A DNA stretch of 64,000 nt from Pseudomonadota bacterium (GTDB taxonomy: Bacteria > Pseudomonadota > Alphaproteobacteria > Rhizobiales > Aestuariivirgaceae). Below the pieces are notes generated by a model. That model worked only from the letters and a program-made list of their open reading frames with translations. It searched no databases and was not told the DNA's origin. The position numbers and the translations under genes were made by a program. The DNA lies in contig CAUJIO010000023.1 of assembly GCA_963205315.1 (NCBI GenBank), positions 1 through 64,000 on the forward strand, given 5' to 3'. Shown piece after piece: positions 35,196 through 44,080 of this stretch (its first letter is position 1; each line of letters opens with the position of its first letter).

Positions 35196-36464
35196 TTACT
35201 TCAGCGAGGCCTTGATCTTTCCGACTTCGTCGGCGCTCAGCTCTCCGGTGGTGGTGACGGCGCCATCCTTGATTTTCCACAGGCGGAAGGGGCCGGTGAT
35301 ATCGCCATACTGATCGAAGGCGATCGGGCCGATCACGCCTTCATACTTGATCGGCTTGCCCTCCTTGATGAGCGCGAGGGCCTTTGCGAACTCTTCCTTG
35401 CCGGCATGGATCGGTTCCCCTGCAGGATCCGTAACCTGCGGGATGGCCGCCTTGATCGCGGCGGCGTCGCCCTTGCCGGCCCGGGCGGTCGCAAGCGCCA
35501 CGATCGCGCCCGCGTCATAGGAACGGTCTGCAGCCGGCGCATCGGGCTTGATGCCGCCGGAGAAGGCTTCGTAGTTGCCATAGAAATACTTCGTCGAGGC
35601 GGTCTCGGTCGTGCCCGAAGACGTGCCATAGGCATCGTTCAGGTATTGCGCGCCCACGGCCTTGATGAAGTCCTCGGAGTTCATGCCGTCGTTCAGCAGG
35701 AACTTCTGTGGCCCGCCGCCCGAAATCCAGGCGCGCGCAACGGTTGCGCCGTCCACGGGATAGCTGATGAGGTACAGGGCATCAGGCTCGCCCGCCATGG
35801 CGGCAGTGGCTTCCGCCGAATAGCTCGGCTGCTTTTCATTGTAGGGCGTGACGGTGGTGACGGTGCCGCCGAGCTTCGTGTAGGCTTCCGAGAATTCACG
35901 TACCATGTTCACGCCGAAATCATTGTTGACGTGAATGATGGCGATCTTCTTCAAGCCCTGGTCGAGAGCGTATTTCGCCGCGGCCGTGCCTTGCAGCGCG
36001 TCCGACGTGATGGTGCGGAAGAACACCCCGTTGGTCTTGCCTTCGCGGCCCAGCGCGGTAAGCGTGGGAGAAGACGATGCAGGCGAAACCTGAACGACGC
36101 CGGCAGGTGCCGTCACGGAGGTGAGCATCGGGATCGACATCGGCGAGATGATGCCGCCGATGATGACCGGCACCTTCTTGATGTTGACGAGCTGTGTTGC
36201 CTGATCGACGGCGACATTGCCCTGAGTCTGGCTGTCGCGCGTGTCGGTCACCAGCTTGCAGCCCTCGGCGCCGACGCCGCCCGCCTCGTTGAAATCGCGG
36301 AATGCCATCTCGACCGACTTGGCCCCGGCCTGTCCATAAGCGCCCGCGGGCCCTGTGAGCTCGAGCACCACGCCGATGGTGATGTCGCAATCAGCGGCCT
36401 GCGCCGTGGCGGAAGAGATTGCCAGCATGCTGAGCATGGAGGCAGTCAAAAGCAGTTTCTTCAT
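35196..36464 (-). CDS. Branched-chain amino acid-type ABC transporter substrate-binding protein (LivK-like)
   Basis: This periplasmic ligand-binding protein has 422 residues. The ATG at 36464 follows GGAAGGA and gives a classical Sec signal peptide MKKLLLTASMLSMLA ending ATAQA near residue 22. The mature region begins ADCDITIGVVLELTGPAGAYGQ, the Peripla_BP_6 pattern, with VPVIIGGIISPMSIPMLT and VSPASSSPTLT in the hinge part. Unlike most Liv operons, this gene is on the opposite strand from the permease and ATPase genes, at the far end of a unit with an aldo-keto reductase, a TIGR04076-like protein and the GntR regulator. Ligand need not be an amino acid. Confidence 0.92.
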   Translation of the reverse strand: MKKLLLTASMLSMLAISSATAQAADCDITIGVVLELTGPAGAYGQAGAKSVEMAFRDFNEAGGVGAEGCKLVTDTRDSQTQGNVAVDQATQLVNIKKVPVIIGGIISPMSIPMLTSVTAPAGVVQVSPASSSPTLTALGREGKTNGVFFRTITSDALQGTAAAKYALDQGLKKIAIIHVNNDFGVNMVREFSEAYTKLGGTVTTVTPYNEKQPSYSAEATAAMAGEPDALYLISYPVDGATVARAWISGGGPQKFLLNDGMNSEDFIKAVGAQYLNDAYGTSSGTTETASTKYFYGNYEAFSGGIKPDAPAADRSYDAGAIVALATARAGKGDAAAIKAAIPQVTDPAGEPIHAGKEEFAKALALIKEGKPIKYEGVIGPIAFDQYGDITGPFRLWKIKDGAVTTTGELSADEVGKIKASLK

Positions 36465-36511
36465 TGTGATGTCCTTCCCTGTTGAGTGTGGGCCTTTGCC
36501 CGGCGTTTGGA

Positions 36512-37597
36512 TCATTGGTTCTGTTGCGCCGTCTCCCGCGGCGCGGTGGTCTTTCCCTCACTGTTGAGATTGTATTTCATGATGGAGCCGTGACGGCCCG
36601 TTGTGTCGCGCTCAAGTGCATAGACATCGCCTTGAATCTCATGCGAGCGCGCAAGCACCGCGTTGATGGCTTGCAGGTCCTGCGGGGCGAGTTCGAGCGA
36701 GGCGATCCTGAGGTTGGAGGCGAGATGCGCGCGATTGCGGGCGCCGACGATGACGGCGGACACACCCGGCCTTGCAAGCACGGCGGCACTGGCAACTGTG
36801 GCGATATCTGTGTCATGGTGGCGCGCGATGCCTTCCAGAACGCGCAGCAGTTCCTGGAACAGATCCCAGCCGCCGAATTCGTCGATGATGAGTTTGTACT
36901 TGACGAGCGAACGGTTTTCGAACGGTGCCTTGGGTTCCGGCTGGCCCAGCCAGCGCTCGCCGAGGAAGCCACCGGCCACGGTGCCGTAGCAGAATATCGC
37001 GATACCGTTTTCCCGTGCCGCCGTGATCAACGTCTTCTCGGGTCTGCGGTCAAGCAATGAATATTGCACTTGCATGGACGATACCGGAACGCCTGCATCG
37101 CGCATCGCCATCACCTGCGAGGTGTCGAAGTTGGTGCCGCCAATGCGCAGCAGTTTTCCCTCGCGGCGCAAATCCTCAAGCCACAAGGCCGTCTCAATCC
37201 AGCGCGGCACATCGATGTTCCACCAATGAAACTGGACGATGTCGAGCCGCTCCATGCGCAGGCGGCGGAGCGACGTGTCGATCACGTTCGTGACATAGGC
37301 CTTGTCGATTCGCGGCAGCACAGCAAGATCGGGAACGAACTTCGTATGAACACGGATGCGTGCCAGCGCCTCAGCACCCTTGAGTCCGAGATAGGTGTCG
37401 CGGAAGGCGCCGATTGCATCTTCAACGCCGGTATAGATGTCGGCGCAATCGAATGTGGTGATGCCTGCATCGGCAAATGCGATCATGTCGCTGACCGGAT
37501 CCTCGCTCACCGACTGGCTGTGGCTGGCAGACAATTGCCAGCCACCGCGGATCACGCGCGAAATCTCATAGCCGGGTGAAAGCGAAATGCGCTGCAA
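36512..37597 (-). CDS. Aldo/keto reductase
   Basis: This 361-residue NAD(P)H-dependent oxidoreductase has the AKR fold. The catalytic tetrad is visible: Asp and Tyr in DCADIYTG, Lys in HTKF, His in QFHWWNID. Later blocks GGTNFDTSQV, YSLLDRRPEK, CYGTVAGGFLGERWLG and SAVIVGARNRAHLASN follow the family. It is about 30 residues longer than usual at the C-terminus. It closely resembles the AKR half of the fusion protein at 42215-43687, including GGWDxFQ and the FHWW site, so the two probably arose by duplication and bracket the Liv transport genes. It lies 47 bases before the binding-protein gene. Confidence 0.92.
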   Translation of the reverse strand: MQRISLSPGYEISRVIRGGWQLSASHSQSVSEDPVSDMIAFADAGITTFDCADIYTGVEDAIGAFRDTYLGLKGAEALARIRVHTKFVPDLAVLPRIDKAYVTNVIDTSLRRLRMERLDIVQFHWWNIDVPRWIETALWLEDLRREGKLLRIGGTNFDTSQVMAMRDAGVPVSSMQVQYSLLDRRPEKTLITAARENGIAIFCYGTVAGGFLGERWLGQPEPKAPFENRSLVKYKLIIDEFGGWDLFQELLRVLEGIARHHDTDIATVASAAVLARPGVSAVIVGARNRAHLASNLRIASLELAPQDLQAINAVLARSHEIQGDVYALERDTTGRHGSIMKYNLNSEGKTTAPRETAQQNQ

Positions 37598-37601
37598 GAT
37601 G

Positions 37602-37952
37602 TCAGTCCTTCGGAAGCGGAACGGCAGTCGTCTGGGCGTGGCTGAAGCGCCTCAGGCCAGTGCGCGTGATCCTGAGGCGGGTGGAGCAGTTGGGATCGGG
37701 ACAGGCGACTTCTGCGTCGCTCGTCATCCAGTCGTGCTTGTGTGTTTGGCGCTGCTTGGCCGGAAGCAGCGGCAAAAGGGCCGCAAGAGAATAGATCGAA
37801 AAGCCCTGTCCCGGCGGCAAATGGATCATTTCGCCGCGCATTTCGAAGTAGTCTCCAGCCTTTGCCCCGCAATAGATCGCACCACCTTCAGGCACGATCA
37901 CCTCGACACGCAGGTCATAGAGTTCGAAGCCGTCGTCGGACGTTTCAGCCAT
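37602..37952 (-). CDS. TIGR04076 family-like protein of unknown function
   Basis: This is a 116-residue protein I recognise as similar to the TIGR04076 family by YDLRVEVI, GDYFEMRGEMIHLPPGQGF, SIYSLAALLPLLPAKQR and the C-terminal CPDPNCSTRLRITRTG. The family often accompanies sugar or amine catabolic operons; its function is unknown and the paired cysteines in CPDPNC could bind metal. The start MAETSDDGFE at 37952 overlaps the regulator gene's end by 8 bases, and its stop is 4 bases before the AKR start, so all are co-transcribed. Confidence 0.8.
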   Translation of the reverse strand: MAETSDDGFELYDLRVEVIVPEGGAIYCGAKAGDYFEMRGEMIHLPPGQGFSIYSLAALLPLLPAKQRQTHKHDWMTSDAEVACPDPNCSTRLRITRTGLRRFSHAQTTAVPLPKD

Positions 37953-38694
37953 GCCGTTTTGCCCTCGCCTCCGCCTCTTCCGCATCCAGCCTGTTGCGAA
38001 GCAGGTTGAATGCTCTGGTGATATCGCGCGTTAGAGCGGCGACGGCCCCCTCCACATCATGTCTTTCAAGCGCCGAGATCAGTTCCCAATGGTGGTGCGT
38101 GCCGGCGGGATCGCGCGTCTCGTCATGCAGGAAGGCGGCGGCATGCACGTAGGGGCCGGACTGGAGCCACAGGCTCTCGATCATTGGCGGCAGCACCTGC
38201 GAGCCTGCCGCGTTGTAGATGTGGTGGTGAAACGCCTGGTTCAGTTCCGTGGCCTTGCGGATGTTTTCCTCGTTGCGCAGCTTGAAAGCCGCTTCGCACT
38301 CGGTGGTGAGTTCGCGCAGACGGTCGAAATCGGCAGGCAGCAGATGAGGGAGCGCACGAACCGTCACCTCGCCCTCGATCAGCACCCGCGCACGCGCGAG
38401 ATCCTCGAGTCTTTCGCGCGTGATGACGGGCACCCGGACGGACCGGTTCGGCAAGGCTTCCAGCGCCTGTTCGGACACCAGCCGCGCCAGCGCCTCGCGC
38501 ACCGGCATGGTACTGGTCTGGAGTTTTTCCGCCAGGTCCTGGATACGCAGCATCTGGCCGCTGACGAAGACGCCATGGATGAGCGAGCGACGGAGTTCGG
38601 CATAGACCCGGTCATGCAGGGTGTCGCGCAGCACGGGCGTGATGCCGCCCCTCACGGCGCCTGCAACATTCTCCGTTCCGCTTGCCTCATCCAT
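37945..38694 (-). CDS. GntR family transcriptional regulator, FCD (FadR) subfamily
   Basis: This regulator has 249 residues from ATG 38694 (MDEASGTENV). The winged helix occupies LRDTLHDRVYAELRRSLIHGVF to QDLAEKLQTSTMPVREALARLVSEQAL, followed by the wing NRSVRVPVIT. The all-helical FCD effector domain contains the metal-site pattern with NQAFHHHIYNAAG and the late THHHWELISALERHD. It heads the leftward unit and is divergent from livG, so it probably controls both directions through the 122-base gap. Effectors of FCD proteins are usually organic acids or sugar acids. Confidence 0.92.
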   Translation of the reverse strand: MDEASGTENVAGAVRGGITPVLRDTLHDRVYAELRRSLIHGVFVSGQMLRIQDLAEKLQTSTMPVREALARLVSEQALEALPNRSVRVPVITRERLEDLARARVLIEGEVTVRALPHLLPADFDRLRELTTECEAAFKLRNEENIRKATELNQAFHHHIYNAAGSQVLPPMIESLWLQSGPYVHAAAFLHDETRDPAGTHHHWELISALERHDVEGAVAALTRDITRAFNLLRNRLDAEEAEARAKRHG

Positions 38695-38778
38695 GAATGC
38701 GCGCCGTGCTCCTGCCTCCCGCTTCCGGACGATTGAGTTCAGGGGTTGCGTCCGGCAACAGGCTTCAATAGAGATATC

Positions 38779-38788
38779 TTTGATCAAA
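38779..38788. promoter_or_regulatory. Palindrome in the regulator/liv divergent promoter
   Basis: TTTGATCAAA is a perfect 10-base palindrome in the 122-base region between the GntR/FCD gene and livG. Short symmetric sites of this kind are typical for FCD-type regulators, which sit next to their operators. The assignment rests on position and symmetry alone. Confidence 0.4.
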
Positions 38789-38816
38789 CATCAGCGGGAC
38801 GCAAGAGACATTCCGA

Positions 38817-39599
38817 ATGCCCGGCACCGGACCCAGCGCACCGATTGTCACGGCGCAAGACCTCGTCATGCAGTTCGGCGGCATGCGCGCCGTCAACGGC
38901 ATGTCGCTTGAACTTTCGAAGGGCGAAATCTTGGGCCTCATTGGGCCCAACGGCGCGGGCAAGACCACACTCTTCAACATGATTGCCGGGGCCCTGCGTC
39001 CGACGGCAGGGCAAATCTTCCTGCAGGGGCAGGACGTGACGCGCGACCCGCCGGAGGCCCGCATCGGCAAGGGTCTGGGCCGTACGTTCCAGATCCCGAA
39101 GCCTTTTGCGCAGATGACGCTGCTGGAAAACGTGCTGACGGGCGCGCAACATCAGGCGGGCGAGGGCATGCTCGCCAATTTTCTGCAGCCGAAGAAAGTC
39201 GCGGTGCAAGAGAAGGCCGCAATCGAGAAGGCCCGCAGCCTTTTGGACTTTCTCACCTTGTCGCATCTGGCCAATGAGCCTGCACGCATCCTGTCGGGCG
39301 GGCAGCGCAAGCTTCTCGAACTGGCACGCGTGCTGATGGCAGACCCTGCGGTGATCCTCCTTGATGAACCCGCTGCGGGTGTGAACCCCGCACTTCTCGA
39401 ATTCATCATCGGCCGCATCGCCGACCTCAATGCGCGTGGCACGACCATCCTGCTGATCGAGCACAACATGGAAATGGTAGCGCGGCTTTGCAGCCGCGTG
39501 ATCGTCATGGCGCAAGGCCGCTTGCTGCGCGAGGGAAAACCCGCCGATGTTGCGAGCGACCCCGCCGTGATCGAGGCCTATCTGGGCGTTGCCGCATGA
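38817..39599 (+). CDS. livG: Branched-chain amino acid-type ABC transporter ATP-binding protein (LivG)
   Basis: This 260-residue ATPase has the Q-loop and Walker A GPNGAGKTTL near residue 42-51, the LivG-type segment RIGKGLGRTFQIPKPFAQMTLLENVL, signature LSGGQRKLLELARVL and Walker B VILLDEPAAGVNP. The C-terminal extension EAYLGVAA is typical of LivG, forming the BCA_ABC_TP_C tail. It is the first gene of the rightward transport operon, and its stop overlaps the livF start (ATGA). It partners LivF. Confidence 0.94.
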   Translation: MPGTGPSAPIVTAQDLVMQFGGMRAVNGMSLELSKGEILGLIGPNGAGKTTLFNMIAGALRPTAGQIFLQGQDVTRDPPEARIGKGLGRTFQIPKPFAQMTLLENVLTGAQHQAGEGMLANFLQPKKVAVQEKAAIEKARSLLDFLTLSHLANEPARILSGGQRKLLELARVLMADPAVILLDEPAAGVNPALLEFIIGRIADLNARGTTILLIEHNMEMVARLCSRVIVMAQGRLLREGKPADVASDPAVIEAYLGVAA

Positions 39600-40339
39600 C
39601 TGCGGCTGCCGCACTTTCGACGCGAGGGCTGGTGGCGGGCTACGAGCGCGGCCTGCCCATCGTGCGCGGCCTGGATTTTGCGGTGAACCCCGGTGAACTG
39701 GTGGTGGTGCTTGGGCCGAATGGCGCGGGAAAATCAACCTTCGTAAAGGCTGTCGCCGGGATCGTGCCGGTGTTTGAAGGTCGCGTTGCGTTGGACGGCC
39801 AGGACATCACCGATGTTCCGGCCCATGAGAAGATCGCCCGCGGCCTCGCCTTCGTGCCGCAAACCGAAAATATCTTCGCAACGCTGACGATTGCTGAAAA
39901 CCTCGAACTCGCCGCCGACATCCTGCCCCGGCAGCTTCGCCGCGAGCGGATCGGCACGGTCGATGCCATGTTCCCCGATCTGGCCCAAAGGCCATCGCTC
40001 CGTGCGGGCCAGCTTTCCGGCGGACAGCGCCAGATGCTGGCGGTCGCTCGCGCCCTCATCGTCAATCCGAAGGTGTTGATTCTCGACGAGCCCTCCGCCG
40101 GGCTCTCACCGCGCATCGTAGGCGAGGTCTTCGCCAATCTGCAGGCCATCAACCGCAGCGGCGTCACAATCGTGCTGGTAGAGCAGAACGTGAAGGCGGC
40201 TCTGGCAATCGCGCATCGCGGCGTGGTGCTGGTGGAAGGAACCCTCCGGCATGAAGGACCCGCCGCGACGCTGATGGAAGACCCCATCATCGCTGAACTC
40301 TATTTGGGTGTGCGTCCCATGCGAAAGGCAGTCACGTGA
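39596..40339 (+). CDS. livF: Branched-chain amino acid-type ABC transporter ATP-binding protein (LivF)
   Basis: This is the second ATPase, 247 residues, starting MTAAAALSTRGLVAGYERG at 39596 within the livG stop. Walker A is GPNGAGKST, the Q-loop region FVPQTENIFATLTIAENLELA, signature LSGGQRQMLAVARALIVNPKVLILDEPSAGLSP. It ends with AELYLGVR, typical of LivF. Upstream in-frame codons belong to the livG region and are not used. Translation is coupled to livG and to livH, whose GTG start overlaps its stop. Confidence 0.94.
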   Translation: MTAAAALSTRGLVAGYERGLPIVRGLDFAVNPGELVVVLGPNGAGKSTFVKAVAGIVPVFEGRVALDGQDITDVPAHEKIARGLAFVPQTENIFATLTIAENLELAADILPRQLRRERIGTVDAMFPDLAQRPSLRAGQLSGGQRQMLAVARALIVNPKVLILDEPSAGLSPRIVGEVFANLQAINRSGVTIVLVEQNVKAALAIAHRGVVLVEGTLRHEGPAATLMEDPIIAELYLGVRPMRKAVT

Positions 40340-41247
40340 TTGCGCAGGCCATCTTCAACGGGCTGATCGCTGGCGCCATGATCGGGCTCGGCGCCATCGG
40401 CATCACGCTCACCTATTCGATTCTGCGCTTCGCCAACTTCGCGCATGGCGAGCTGATCAGCTGGGGCGCATACGCCACCCTTGGCGTGAGCACCGGGCTT
40501 GCCGCGCATTTCGCACCACTGGCAGCACCTCTCGGCCCCTTCTCCTTCGGATGGTCGCTTCCGCTGGGTCTTGTGGTCTCGATGGCGCTGACGGGGCTTC
40601 TGGCATTGATTGTTGACGTGCTGTTGTTCGGCAGGCTCAGGTCACGTGGCGGCGCCGTCATCATTCTGGTGATCGCCGGTTTCGGTGCGGCACTGACGCT
40701 TCGCAGCCTGCTTGAATTCCTGTTCACGACGAAACCCGCCTACTTCACCGAAGCGTTGCAGATCGCCATGAAGATCGGTTTTGGCGCTCGTGCCACGCCC
40801 GACCAGTTGCTGTCGCTCGGCGTTTCGGCGCTGCTTGTGCTCGCAGTTCATGTGCTTCTCACCTACACCGCCATCGGCCGCGCCATGCGAGCAGTTAGCG
40901 AGAACCAGCAACTTGCCGCATTGGCCGGCGTCGACGTGCGCCAGACCATTCGCGTGGTCTGGCTGCTCGGTGCGGCACTTGCTGCGGTGGCAGGCGTCAT
41001 GGCGGGGCTTCTCGTGCAAATCCGCCCGCATATGGGCCACGACTTGCTGCTGCCGCTGTTTGCGGCCGCCATTCTGGGCGGCATCGGCAGCGTGCCCGGC
41101 GCCATGCTGGCGGGACTCATCGTGGGGCTGGCGGAATCGCTTTCGGTGCAATTGATCGGTGCCGAGTGGCGCGCCGCGGTCGCCTTCGTCATCCTCGTTG
41201 GCGTGCTGCTGCTGCGGCCCCAGGGCCTGTTCGGGAGGCCCGCGTGA
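40336..41247 (+). CDS. livH: Branched-chain amino acid-type ABC transporter permease (LivH)
   Basis: This 303-residue inner-membrane permease starts with GTG at 40336. It has about eight hydrophobic segments and the family pattern FNGLIAGAMIGLGAIGITLTY at the start, RFANFAHGELISWGAY, GRAMRAVSENQQLAALAGVDV and AAILGGIGSVPGAMLAGLIVG. The overlapping GTGA arrangements at both ends show tight coupling with livF and livM. It forms the translocation path with LivM. Confidence 0.94.
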   Translation: MIAQAIFNGLIAGAMIGLGAIGITLTYSILRFANFAHGELISWGAYATLGVSTGLAAHFAPLAAPLGPFSFGWSLPLGLVVSMALTGLLALIVDVLLFGRLRSRGGAVIILVIAGFGAALTLRSLLEFLFTTKPAYFTEALQIAMKIGFGARATPDQLLSLGVSALLVLAVHVLLTYTAIGRAMRAVSENQQLAALAGVDVRQTIRVVWLLGAALAAVAGVMAGLLVQIRPHMGHDLLLPLFAAAILGGIGSVPGAMLAGLIVGLAESLSVQLIGAEWRAAVAFVILVGVLLLRPQGLFGRPA

Positions 41248-42206
41248 TCGAGCTTCTCTCCTATGGCGCCTTCTTCCTCACCGTAGCGCTCTCCTATGCG
41301 ATCATCTGCCTGGGCCTCAACGTGCAATGGGGCCAGACCGGCCTGTTCAACGTCGGTATCGCCGGCTTCGTCGCCATCGGCGCCTATGCCTCCGCCATCC
41401 TGACGACACCCGACGATCCGGTGCGGCTTGGTGGCTTCGGGCTTCCGATCTTCGCAGGATGGATTGGCGGAGCGGCCGCGGCGGCCATCGCCTCGCTGCT
41501 CGTGGGCCTACTCACAATCAGGCTGCGCTCTGATTATCTTGCCATCGCCACCTTCGGCGTGGCGGTCGTGGTGCAGCTTTCGGCCTTGAACCTCGAACCA
41601 TTGACCGGCGGCCCTTTCGGCATCGGCTTCATTCCGCGCCCCTTCGGTTGGCTGGCAGAGGACCGGCTGACTTTCGGATTGCTCAATTTCGGTCTCGTCG
41701 CCATCACGGTGCTGTGCGTCTATCTGGGCCTCGAACGCTTGTTGCGCAGCCCATGGGGGCGGGTGCTGCGCGCCATCCGCGAGGATGAACAGGCAGCACT
41801 CGCGCTCGGCAAGAATGCCTTTGCCTTCAGGCTGCAGGCCTTCGCCATCGGCGGCGCCATCATGGGGCTGGCCGGTGCAGTGCAAGCCCATTTCATCGGC
41901 TTCATCGCGCCTGAAAACTATGTGCCGATGCTCACCTTCCAGGTCTGGGCCATGTTGATCGTCGGCGGTTCCGGCAACAATCTTGGCGCCATCCTGGGCG
42001 CCGTGCTGGTTTGGGCAGTGTGGGCCGCTTCCGCCGCCCTGATATCGGCAGCGGTGCCGCCGGAAATGCAGGCGAGAGCCGCCGCCCTCCAGATCGTCCT
42101 CATCGGCATCGCCATCTCGGTGATGCTGCTCGTCCGCCCGCGAGGTCTCCTGGGCGAGGTCCGCACCGTTTCGCGCCATGTCGGCGCATCGCCTCCTGGA
42201 AATTGA
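41244..42206 (+). CDS. livM: Branched-chain amino acid-type ABC transporter permease (LivM)
   Basis: This 320-residue permease starts with GTG at 41244, overlapping the livH stop by 4 bases; the 26 codons open upstream are a shadow of livH. Typical LivM segments are GLNVQWGQTGLFNVGIAGFVAIGAY, LAIATFGVAVVVQL, GRVLRAIREDEQAALALGKN and WAMLIVGGSGNNLGAILGAV. The C-terminus RPRGLLGEVR is also standard. It is followed after 8 bases by the AKR-Rid fusion gene, so that enzyme is produced with the transporter. Confidence 0.94.
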   Translation: MIELLSYGAFFLTVALSYAIICLGLNVQWGQTGLFNVGIAGFVAIGAYASAILTTPDDPVRLGGFGLPIFAGWIGGAAAAAIASLLVGLLTIRLRSDYLAIATFGVAVVVQLSALNLEPLTGGPFGIGFIPRPFGWLAEDRLTFGLLNFGLVAITVLCVYLGLERLLRSPWGRVLRAIREDEQAALALGKNAFAFRLQAFAIGGAIMGLAGAVQAHFIGFIAPENYVPMLTFQVWAMLIVGGSGNNLGAILGAVLVWAVWAASAALISAAVPPEMQARAAALQIVLIGIAISVMLLVRPRGLLGEVRTVSRHVGASPPGN

Positions 42207-42214
42207 GAAGCACC

Positions 42215-43687
42215 ATGATCACTCCGCCCCGCATCACCCTTGCCAATGGCCTCGACATCAGCCGTCTCGTCTGCGGCCTCTGGCAGGTGGCCGACATGGA
42301 AAAAGGCGGTACGGCGCTCGATCCCGAAATCGCGGCTGGCCAACTCGACTCCTATGCGAGAGACGGCTTCGACACCTTCGACATGGCCGATCACTACGGC
42401 AGTGCCGAAATCATCACAGGGCGGCTGCTGAAACGCCATGCGGGCAGCATCAGGCCGCCTGTGGCCTTCACCAAATGGTGCCCGGAACCGGGCCCCATGA
42501 CGCGGGACATCGTGCGGCGCGGTGTTCAGCAAAGGCTTGACCGGCTGGGTGTTGCCAGCGTCGACCTGCTGCAATTCCACTGGTGGACCTTCGAGCATCC
42601 AGCCTGGCTCGATGCGCTGCACGAAATGAAAGCGATGCAGGAGGAAGGCCTCATCCGCGCCATCGGCGTCACCAATTTCGATGCCGCCCACCTGGCGCTG
42701 GCACTCGCCGACGGCATACCGCTTGCCACCAACCAGGTGTCCTTCTCACTGGTCGACCGCCGCGCCGCTGGCGGTCTCTCGGACTTGTGCAAGGCCACCG
42801 GCGTCAGGCTTCTCGCTTATGGCACGCTGTCGGGCGGCTTCATTTCGGAGAAATGGCTGGGCAAGGCCGAGCCGCACCACATCGCCGACTGGAGCAAATC
42901 GAAATACAAGCGCTTCATCGATGCGGCCGGCGGCTGGGACATGTTCCAGGCGCTGCTGTCCGCCGCCAATGCCATTGCCCGCAAGCACGGCGTCTCGATT
43001 TCGAACGTCGCCACGCGCTGGGTGCTGGATCATGAAAGCGTTGCCGCCGCAATCATCGGTGCGAGGCTGGGAGAGAGCGAGCACCGGGCTGACAATCTCA
43101 AGGCCTTCGGATTTGACTTGGATACCGAGGATCATGGCCTGCTGGACAGCGCCTTCGCCGCCTTGGCACCCATTCCGGGGGACTGCGGCGACGAATATAG
43201 GAAGCCTCCTTTCCTCACGGCGTCGGGTGACCTGAGCCATCATCTCTCCACCATTCCCTCTGCCTACGAGACATTGCCGCATGAATATCGCCAGGGCCTG
43301 CGGGTCTCGACGGGAAGTGTGTGGGAGCCGATCGCGGGCTACAGCCGCGCGGTGCGAGTAAAAGACATGATTTTCGTTTCCGGCACCACCGCGACGCATT
43401 CATCGAACCGTTGCGTGGCACCCGGAGATGCGGGCGCACAGGCGACCTATATCCTCGACAAGATCGCCGCTTCGATCAGCGCCGCCGGCGGGCGCATCGA
43501 AGATGTGGTGCGCACGCGCATCTATCTCAAGGACGCGTCGAAGTGGGAGCCGGTTTCTCGGGCGCATGGCCGTGTCTTTGGCAGGATTCTTCCGGCCAAC
43601 ACGCTGATCGAGGCCGGTGCACTGGTGGGAGACTACGAGGTCGAGATCGAGGCCGATGCCGTCGTCGACACCACGGCAGCAGTCTGA
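42215..43687 (+). CDS. Aldo/keto reductase fused to C-terminal Rid-family domain
   Basis: This is a two-domain protein of 490 residues starting MITPPRITLANG (42215). Residues 1 to about 335 are an AKR with the tetrad in DMADHYG, FTKW and QFHWWTF, plus GVTNFDAAHL and AAIIGARLGESEHRADN. After a linker, residues 361-490 form a complete Rid domain: YSRAVRVKDMIFVSGTTAT, SISAAGGRIEDVVRTRIYL and YEVEIEADAVV. The position of the RidA active arginine reads PANTLIE, so the Arg is absent. There is no stop or frameshift between the domains. Last gene of the liv operon. A fused reductase and Rid domain suggests channelling of a carbonyl or imine intermediate, which is inference. Confidence 0.9.
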   Translation: MITPPRITLANGLDISRLVCGLWQVADMEKGGTALDPEIAAGQLDSYARDGFDTFDMADHYGSAEIITGRLLKRHAGSIRPPVAFTKWCPEPGPMTRDIVRRGVQQRLDRLGVASVDLLQFHWWTFEHPAWLDALHEMKAMQEEGLIRAIGVTNFDAAHLALALADGIPLATNQVSFSLVDRRAAGGLSDLCKATGVRLLAYGTLSGGFISEKWLGKAEPHHIADWSKSKYKRFIDAAGGWDMFQALLSAANAIARKHGVSISNVATRWVLDHESVAAAIIGARLGESEHRADNLKAFGFDLDTEDHGLLDSAFAALAPIPGDCGDEYRKPPFLTASGDLSHHLSTIPSAYETLPHEYRQGLRVSTGSVWEPIAGYSRAVRVKDMIFVSGTTATHSSNRCVAPGDAGAQATYILDKIAASISAAGGRIEDVVRTRIYLKDASKWEPVSRAHGRVFGRILPANTLIEAGALVGDYEVEIEADAVVDTTAAV

Positions 43688-43868
43688 AGCGGGACTACTG
43701 CCGCGAGGCGGGAAGCTTGGGGCCGTCAGCGCTGTGACCCAGCAGAGGTTCGCCAACGCCCGCGATCTTCGCAAATGCCCGAGGCGAAAGAGTGCTGAAG
43801 TTTGCTGGGAAAAGAATGGTGGTGGACGCAGTCCGTCACGAACCGGCCTCTGCCCCGTTACAAGCAAA

Positions 43869-44034
43869 GAACAGGGAATTCTCGGAAATTTCCATCAGAA
43901 ATTGGCCCATTTGACCGTTTTCTTCTGTGATTTCCGGTTTTTTTGCAGTGACTTAAGAGGCAATTCCCTGTTCTGACCGAACAGGGAATTTCCAGCACCA
44001 AAACAGCGACGTCCTCTCGCAAAACAGGGAGTTT
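43869..44034. repeat. Dispersed copies of GAACAGGGAATT in direct and inverted orientation
   Basis: GAACAGGGAATT occurs at 43869-43880 and 43979-43990, its reverse complement AATTCCCTGTTC at 43962-43973, and a variant AAACAGGGAGTTT at 44022-44034. The 43962 and 43979 copies form a small hairpin with a 5-base loop. GGAAATTTCC at 43884-43893 is also palindromic. From memory, GGGAATTT-type repeats are frequent in rhizobial intergenic regions; their role is unknown. Confidence 0.7.
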
Positions 44035-44080
44035 GCCTGCCTAAAGGGGCCTAGGTTGATGCTGTTTGCCACGTTAAAAT

